Origin: Acanthornis magna | Taxonomy: Eukaryota > Chordata > Aves > Passeriformes > Acanthizidae | Assembly (NCBI GenBank): GCA_036785705.1 | Contig: JAWUZG010000084.1 | Coordinates: 13,715,501-13,779,500 of the forward strand | Reading direction: 5' to 3' | DNA: 64,000 nt | Shown here: positions 56,078 to 64,000 of the stretch, in pieces | Position numbering within the stretch: position 1 is the stretch's first letter | Layout: the number at the start of each line of letters is the position of its first letter | The notes under the pieces: generated by a model | Told to the model about the DNA's origin: nothing | What the model saw: the letters and a program-made list of their open reading frames with translations, nothing else | Databases searched by the model: none | Made by a program: the position numbers and the translations under genes

Positions 56078-59000
56078 CCTTGGTACTGGCTTCTCTGCTC
56101 AAACATGGGCAGCTGCTGCCAAGGTGCACACCTGAGTGAAAGATGCAGCCATCATCTTGTTTCCTGTGGTGCTGGAGATGGGAACCGGGGCATTTTGACT
56201 CCGCACAGCCAGAGGGGGTTGGACCCACCAGGATCCTTCCCAAGGCCAGGTAGGCACAGGTGCCTGGGTAGATTCTGAAGAGAGATCTCCACATCACCTT
56301 GGTGGTGGTAGGGAGATAGACAACAGCAACTCAAGTATCCTGGCAGAGCTTCTTCCTTCAAGCCCCCTAGACTCTCCAGGCCAGGCATCTATGTACATCT
56401 CCTTCCTGCTCATGGACAAAGTAGTGGGACAACATGCTCCACACCCAGAGCACGTGCTGAGCCTCTGGGATAAGTGCACGTGGTTTCTGCTAACCCTGAT
56501 CCTTGTTATTTATTCTCCCCAGAAGAAAACTGAGGTTTTTCCAGCTCACAAGAGATGACCTGAAGAGGGGTCTGAGTATGCTGTAGGGTGGAGCCATAGG
56601 AACAGATACATGTGGTGCTGTGCCTGACTTACTTCTCCATTATACCATGTCCCAAACACTCATTTCACTCCATTAATTAGCTACGCTGCCGAGGTGCTAT
56701 CCATTCCTGTGGCCAGCACTTGGGCAGGTTTCCTTGCCACCCCACACCAGCAGTTAATGGATCCAGGCTGGTTCCTCACCCCAGTCTGCCCTGCAGGTGG
56801 ATGCAGATGAGCTGTAGCAGCCTTTCCCCAGTGGACCCAAATCTTGCCAGTACAGCACCAGGCAGCCTGACTGCCTTCCTTGCCTTTGGGCTCAATACAG
56901 CACCTCGTCAATGAGGTGTGATTTAATTAAGGACACTGTTTCTGTAGAAGGGGCCTGCATGAGGCTGTAAAGGTCTTGAACTCATTAATTTTCAGAACAT
57001 ACCTGCAGTTAATTTGTGGTGACTTTATAGAGTAGACAAGAGCACAGGGAGGTGTTCATGTGGCTCTGAGGTTTCTCTGCTCATCCTCAGGACCAAGCCT
57101 CCAGCCGTGCTGGGCTGGTTAGAGCGTGGTTACAGATGTCCCTTGTTTGGCTCAGATACCAGATTTCTCCATTGACTTGATACAGGAAGAGAAGGCGAAT
57201 GACAATCACAGAAAGTGATGGGATGGATTTCACCCCCTCATTAGCTCCATCACCCCAATTATAAAGCTTGGGGAGGGTGTCAGCTGTCAGGCAGGGCTGC
57301 TGCCCCGCTGCCACACACAGAGCAGGAGGGTGAAAACATTGACATTTCTTTGGCAGCCTTCCCAAAGGGAGCAGACAGCATGGCAAGGGATCAGGTGTGT
57401 GTCAGCATGTAGCCAGGTGGGTACGAAAGGACTTCCCTATCAGTGCTGTCAGTGCTTTTAACAGCAGAGTGCAAGCGCTGAACAAGGCAGTATGACCTGA
57501 CTGTCTGGGCACTGCCATCAAGTAGCGACACCCATGAGAAAGGCAAATAGTTGGCAGCGGGGCCTAGGGACAAGAATGTCAGAAATACTGATCTGGGGTT
57601 GCGACCAGCATTTCTCTGGTGGAGAAAGGGCCATTTCTGCACTTTTTCCACATGATTTAGAAGCATTCCCCTTTATCCCCAACTGATTCTGTCCTCACCT
57701 GAGAAAGGAGTGAACTTCCAGCCCACCCAATTCACCATCTCTGATCTCAGGCTTTAATGCAAGCAGCTAATCCTGGGCCCCAGTAACATGGGGAGATTCT
57801 CAGTCAATGGAAAAATCCCACTTGAGAGTGATTTCTCTCTCAGGCAACTGACTCAGCCCTGGAGGTGCCATCTTCCTCCTCCACTTAGGCGGGAGCCAGG
57901 TATAGCCAGGCATAGTCAAGTACCTCACGTTAGATGGAAGAGGAGTCTTGCCTACAGGCAGAGTCAAAGGATGTGAGATACCAAAATACCCCAGAGGGTC
58001 TGGGCCTCACTTCTTAGGTAGGAGCCACCCCTGACCAGCCCCACACATTTTGTGCAAGCATGGGCAGCACTGGTGGATTGCATAAGTGAGCTCAGCTTCC
58101 TCCTCCAGGACTCAGCAGCTCCTTTGAGAGCTGAAGATACTGCAACTGCCAGCACAGGGAGGGAGCACAAGGTCCCTTTTTGCACAGCTCTCCTGCAGCT
58201 GAGCTGTCAGAAAAGCTGTTGTGTCACTGGACAATGGACATCCATCCCCAGCTGGGATATCTGACCATGGAACATTTGAAAGGGTTGTAGTAGAAGGAGG
58301 GCCCAGCGGAAGCCTCCTCCACCATGTCACAAGAGGTGTCATCAGGCAACAAGACTACAAGACAGCAATAGAATGTGCTAAACTACCTCGGTGGGAGGCA
58401 GAGTGGACTAAACCAGTCAGCCATCCAGGGCAGAAAAGGTCCAGTGGCTCACTTTTGCCCCTTCTTGCTTCTCCAGGCAAGATCTGCTCTGGCTGTATTC
58501 GGTGCAGGTGTCCCATCCACAGCCACTCAAGATCACATGTGTTGACCCAGTGGCACCTGAGATAAGACCATGTCTGGATGTAGCAGCACAGGGTGATTTC
58601 CCTTCAGGCAGTTACTCCTTTGGGAGCTCCTCAAAATCCCTAGTTAGCCACCATCAGAGCTGGTGGGCTGGTGGAAGGAGAGAAATAAATCCACTGTTTC
58701 TGGAGGGGCTGGAAGAGGGCCCAGCAACTATTGATTCAATTCTTCATTCAATGCATGTTTGAGTGAAGCAATTCAGAACTGTTCCATCAACTTGAACTTG
58801 CATAATAATATTAGCCAAAAAACTCTGGAACTTGGTCCATCTTTCCTAGCAGATCTATTATTCTGAATCATTCCCCGAGGAACAACAATAAAATTATTGT
58901 GGCCTGATACACCAAAGCCAAAAATCCTAAAAGTCTAAAAGCCAAAGATTTTGTTATCAGTTTTCTCTAGACAAGAACACCTATGGGAATGTGCCAAAGA

Positions 59001-62000
59001 CTCAGTTCCCCACCTTCCCTGTATCTTGAATAAATAATATTATAGAAGAAGAATTAGGATAAAGTAAAAATTAGAAAATATGTATTTGATGAGCACATTA
59101 AAAAAATAATTAAAAAAACCCAAACACTTGCAACCCCCTTTTAGCACTTGGAACAACCAGAGCCAAGGAAAATGACAGGGCTAAGGAGGAATGTTGTGTG
59201 GGCTCTGCCAGTGTGGGAACAGCGTGCAGGAAGGGAACTGTGATCCCCATCTTTCCACGTGTACGCTGCACCCTTACAATAGACTTGACTCAAAGTTGTG
59301 TGATTTCTCAGCCCAATAACACCTCCAACAAACCTATGCCCATCTCTGCTCTCCCCTGCTCTCAGGTGATCATCTGTTCTATCACATGCTTTTGGCTTAG
59401 CCTACGTATTCCTTGGAGAAACTCCTCCTCCAAGGTGGCATTCTCCCTCTCTCCCCATTCCCCCTGAAGGGCTCTCCTTTCCCACCAGATTTCTTTTTCC
59501 ACATGGCCAGTGGGAACCAAAATGAGGGTAAACACACATATTCATGAACGTCTCCATCTCCTTATCTATCTGTCTCACAGGTAAGATGCAAACCCTGCTG
59601 TGAATAACAGCTTTAACCATGGCAACACTCTCCAACAACATAAACATGATGGCACTGAGGTTGTAAAAAGGCTGGAAAAAAGAATGAAAGGAGGAGAAGG
59701 GCCAGGTCCATCGAGGCCTGCTAAGAGCCAGACAGCTGGATCTGGGTTGAGCAGCCAGTTAGCAGGGTTGGTACCTCTTCTCCCCATTTTTCCTCGCTTT
59801 GTATTTACATCTCCTTTTGTACTTAACATGTTGCTAAGTGCAGGTCTTATTCCACCACCTCTGCCCCCACGGGCTTGACTGACCTGGAGTAGAGCTTCCG
59901 TCCTTGTGCCCTGAGTTGTTATAAAGATATGGTACAAGAGACCATCTTGGCTGCTTGAAAAATCGCAGCGCTGCATCACTGGATGCATGGCCTGATGGAA
60001 AAACCAGAGCAGTGGTGAGATGCCATCATCTCAGCTCCATCCTCCTCCTGTGAGAGAAGCTACATGGCTCAGGCTATGAAACCAGCAGCTCCTTCTTGGG
60101 ATATGGGGTATCCAAGCCCTCTCCATGTCAGCTTCCATCACCATCTTGCTGTGCTCATAGGACAGCTTGGAGCATACCTGCTGGCTGGAGAAACCAAAGG
60201 ACAGATTTACTCATGGAGAGGACAGAGATCATTGCTGGTATGGAGGAATGAGGTAATTTCAGATGTACAGAAAGCACCAACAATGCAATCAGGTCGCTCT
60301 TGGCATGCTCAAAGCCTCCAGTGAAGACTCTGGCACTGTCACGAGAGGCTCTGCATGAGCAAGGCCCTGTCCAGCAGAGCTTGCAGGCCAAAGGAGCAAG
60401 ATCGAGGTGGAAGAAAACATGTTTTGTGATCTGCATTTTCCAAAGAGCATGAGGAGGAGTGGAAGGGTTAAATGACCCTCAGTGCCAGAAGTGGACACAG
60501 CCCCACTGCTGTTTCACCTCTCTTGTAGCTGCTAATGCTCTTTAAGACACAGCCAGAAACACAGGACTGGCACTGGTCTGGGTGGGAGGTGAATGTGGAC
60601 AAAGCAGCAGAATTTTCCTAGCCACAGCTGAAATGTCATAGTTTCTGGATGATTTTGGCTCCTTGGTGACCTCAGACTTCCTTTTAAAGGGTGACGTGGG
60701 TTTTGGTTATTATTGGTTAAAACCCAACGAGCCTTTGCAGCCTGCAGAGTGAAGGAGATGGTGATGACACTGTGTACAGACAGTGACACTGTAGGTGACA
60801 CCTATGGCTTAGGAAAGCTGTCCCTTGCAAATCAGGGAGAGCAGGTGGGTTGGAGTGGTTTGGGGAGAGGAGCACCTTCCAGGGTAACTGGTTAACAAGG
60901 GTGCCAAAGGGTTAAAGGGTTTTAGTGAAAGCACAGGAGAGACTAAATGGATCGGAGAGTAAAAATCCAATTAGGAGATCTAACAGGAAGAAGCCAAGCC
61001 CTGAAACAATAAAGATAATAGTTTTAGCTGCCAAAGAAAAGATTAGAGTGAGAGCAGATTTGTGGTGGGGCCAGGAAGAAGGAAAAACTATAGCAAAAAA
61101 AATTTTAAAAATAGAAAGGGTTATTATTACTCAAGACAGATTCACATGACAGATGCACATTACAGCCTCACCTACAGCAAAGTTCATCTTGGGACCCAAA
61201 CTGTGCAGCTGGTTCTCACCTTTATAATTGGCTGAATGCCTTCAGAGAAGTTTGAAGTTCCAGTTTGACTTCATCAGAGCCTTATTGGCATGAAATAGGC
61301 TGGGAGGGAATTGACCACAGGGAGGTTTGGTTTCTTGTTTTGTTTTTCTGTTATCATGTAAATACATTTTACCTGGGATAAAAGCGAAGGAAAGGAGCTG
61401 GAACAGCCCCAAAAGTGTTCCCTTCAGGTCTCAGACAATGCCAGGCTCTCACCTACAGTCCCTTCCACACCATGAGGTCTCTGCAGGAGAACCAAGCAGA
61501 TTTCACAGTGGGAGGATGGATTTGCAGTCAGGAGACAGCCCAACATTCATAAAAACACCTCGACAACACCTCTACCCTTCAAGAGGAGAAAGAGTCCTGG
61601 ATCAAAAAAAAACCCCAGCAAAAGTTCTGAGCTGGTTATGCATGGTATGCACTGCCAATTACTTAAGCAAACAGGATCACAGGAGCTGGCACATTCTGTG
61701 GCCAAGAAACAGCAGCATCTGGAGAGAGCAAGAGCTGTGAGGCAGGCATGCTTGCCAAGCCACTGCACTGACCTGTGCCCCAAAAGGCACCTCTTTGAAG
61801 CCCCAAATCCAAAATGTAATAGGGCAACACGGAGAAGGGGATGAAGGAGGATCAAAGGTTTGCAGGAGCCTTCCTGCAAGCAAGGACTTGCGCACACCAG
61901 GACTTCTCACTCTGGGAAAGACATGGCTGAAGAGGTTATGGCAGAGGGCTACAAAGTCAGACATGGCCCAAAGAAGGCTGACAGGGCCTTGCTGCCTCTT

Positions 62001-64000
62001 CCCAGTGCAAAAACTGGGACTAATTTCAGAGCACACAGGTCCTCGTGTGGTAGGGATTAGACCCAGGAAACCCCCTGCCCAAGGATGCTGTCAGCTGTAT
62101 TTTCACGAATTCAAGACAAGACTAGACCAGCTGATGGCGAAAAAAATATCTGGATTAATAAATGCAGACAAATGCTGTTTAGGAAGCCTATGGGACTGTG
62201 CTCTTGACCTGTGTTAGTAGCAAATGGTGAGGGGACATACGAGCCACACTCTGCCCATGTAGACCTCACTCCTGGAGGCAACAACAAAGGGTGAGAATCG
62301 AGGGAGTGCTAATCAACATACCCTTGGGAGCACCTACTGCTCCCTGAAGCCTCAGGATGTTCAGCAATTCAGACCCTTTATCTGGCTTAGTGCAGGAGTT
62401 TCTACTTCCTCATGGCTAAACAGCCCCATGGATCCCTGCCTTGTCCCAGGATCAGAGCTGTCCTACAGCTTATCAACAGGAAAGCATTACAGTGAGTGAT
62501 TTCTCCCTCTAGTGTGTGTCCTCAGCCTACATCAAAGAAACTCAGCTTCAGCCTCAACCAACTTATTTCTAAAGTGTGATTTGCTATACTTAGAAACAGA
62601 GGTCCTCCCACTGAAGAATCCCACCATGCCTTCAAAGGATCATCCATCTCTCACACGGTTCAAGCTCCATCTCCAAGCTCATGTGATCCCACTCAGCCCA
62701 TGGCCACGGCTGTGTTCCTCCACCACCAAGAGCACACTGCTCACATCAGGTGGCATGAAGCCACCCACCTTCCTCCTCCCACCCGCTTGTCAGAAGGGAA
62801 CACGCTCTTGCCAGCTCCCAGATGGGAAGAAGAAACCTTTCCCAGCCCCATGCCAACCCCAGGGCAGCAGGTATCCCTGCCAACGTGAGGTGTGCTGAAC
62901 CGTATTTGCCAGCTCAGGCAACCACAGAGCTTTCATGTTTAATCAAATGAAGGCTGCAGGGGCCTGGGGGCAGTAGATGGCTGGCTGTAGGTCAAGATGT
63001 CCATGTGCTCCTTGTCCCTCCTGTACTATGTCTTCCTCAACCATCCCTATGACCTTCCCTTCCCCTGAATACACATGATGTGAATGTGGGATGTGATGTC
63101 AAACCAGAAACCGCAGTGTGGCTTTTACGGCCTTGTGGGATCGCCAACCCCAACAGGAGAGGTGCCTGGCACCAGCCAAACCTGTGTTGGGTCTGTGTCT
63201 TGTGCCTACTGGGACCCACCTTATCCTGGCACAGAGGAGGACCTTGCAATGTCACAAAGAGGTCTTTTCAATGTCTCATGAAGCCAAAAAATGCCAGTGT
63301 CTCTGCCTGAACCACATTTTGACAGCCCAAGGACCCCAACCCCAAAGCACAGCACTGCAGAAGCTGTGGCAAACACCTGTCCCCAGACATCCTGGGAAGG
63401 CCACAGCAGAGGAGAGCTGCTTGAACTGGAGCTGCTGCAATCCCTTTGCAGGATAGAAATCTTGTCTAAGCCAAATGTTAATGAGATGGCACAGGCTCTG
63501 GGCAGGCTTTGTGCTTTTTTCCTCCTGGATTAAGCAGCGGCATGTGAGGATCATGGAGCTGAATAGCTGACAGCTGAAGGTTAACATCAGGTCAACAAGC
63601 CCTTTTTTCCTGCCTTTCAGAACAGAGACCCCGAGGTGGGAGGGCTACCTAAAGCAAACATTTTTAAAAAGGCAGTTCCCCTTTCTTCCCTGTTTCTTTC
63701 CCTTTCTAGCAGAGGAGCTGCCCTGGGTTTGAAAGCTGGATTGGATCCTGCTTTTCCATGAGCATCAGGATTTGGGAGAAATGGCAAGCCATGGCTCTTC
63801 TCCCATCTGAAGTCCACTGGTCTCTCTTTCCCAGGACAAGCTCACTCCTACGCACCTGCAAGTGTCTGCAGGCACCTGAGCTGTGTGCAGAAAAGCAGGC
63901 TTCAGCTCCTGACTCCACAGCTGATTTCCTGGGAGATGCCAGGCGGGTTGTTCACAGCCTGACTCAGCCACCCTTGGATTTCCTTGTATTGCAGAAGGGT
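56078..64000. other. No gene recognised
   Basis: About 7.9 kb without a recognisable exon, RNA gene or named repeat on either strand. Frames are short and uncorroborated. I searched by eye for HRAS, LRRC56 and LMNTD2 coding sequence, expected upstream of RASSF7 in other vertebrates, and did not find it. Confidence 0.4.

Noticed and set aside
60900..61150. Lys/Arg-rich 74-codon frame as a possible retroviral relic
   Set aside because: Composition is merely A-rich. No conserved retroviral motif or long terminal repeat pair is visible.
26182..64000. HRAS, LRRC56 or LMNTD2 coding exons, expected from human synteny
   Set aside because: Searched by eye for characteristic residues on both strands and found none. 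They are outside the window, relocated or lost.
1..64000. CRISPR arrays, bacterial operons, ribosome-binding sites, tRNA or rRNA genes
   Set aside because: The sequence is vertebrate nuclear DNA. No array-like spacer pattern and no tRNA or rRNA signature was recognised.

Overview
This window is vertebrate nuclear DNA, most likely from a bird. Coding sequence comes only as short exons with consensus GT/AG sites and matching phases. Three CpG islands mark promoters, and decayed CR1/L3-type repeat tails are present with no mammalian Alu or L1 sequence. Gene order is PHRF1 - miR-210 host - RASSF7, as in the human 11p15.5 neighbourhood. The bird assignment is inference; tetrapod is safer.

Layout. 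(1) 1-11.3 kb holds the 5' half of PHRF1 on the minus strand. Five coding exons (5351-5261, 4939-4817, 3324-3092, 2134-2051, 1103-982) encode the N-terminus, an acidic region, the RING finger and the first part of the PHD finger. The rest of the gene lies beyond the left edge. Its non-coding exon 1 and CpG-island promoter are at about 11.0-11.8 kb. (2) 14.3-17.7 kb holds a plus-strand non-coding transcription unit (MIR210HG-like) with its own CpG island, duplicated CCAAT/GC boxes, possible hypoxia-response cores and the miR-210 hairpin (15266-15344). The 3p arm is recognisable base by base and the 5p arm pairs with it. (3) 22.2-39.4 kb holds RASSF7 on the minus strand: non-coding exon 1 in a CpG island at about 39.3 kb, an inferred 12.9 kb first intron, the Ras-association domain in exons 2-3, a long coiled coil in exon 3, and C-terminal exons at 24.1, 23.3 and (tentatively) 22.3 kb, the last followed by AATAAA. 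(4) 39.5-64 kb shows no gene I can support. It contains an AT-rich degenerate minisatellite against the RASSF7 island, two ancient retroposon tails, an AT microsatellite, and a near-perfect 26-bp inverted repeat at 55991-56077.

How it works together. PHRF1 is a nuclear PHD/RING protein. RASSF7 is an N-terminal RASSF scaffold. miR-210 is the main hypoxia-induced microRNA of vertebrates. They are neighbours by conserved synteny, not an operon. The PHRF1 and miR-210 host promoters are about 3.5 kb apart and transcribe away from each other.

Most open reading frames in the window are chance or CpG-island frames and are not annotated. The least explained items are the placement of miR-210 inside an apparently spliced exon, the 26-bp hairpin at 56 kb, a 55-codon minus-strand ORF with a nearby AATAAA at 21.3 kb, and the unresolved RASSF7 C-terminus.
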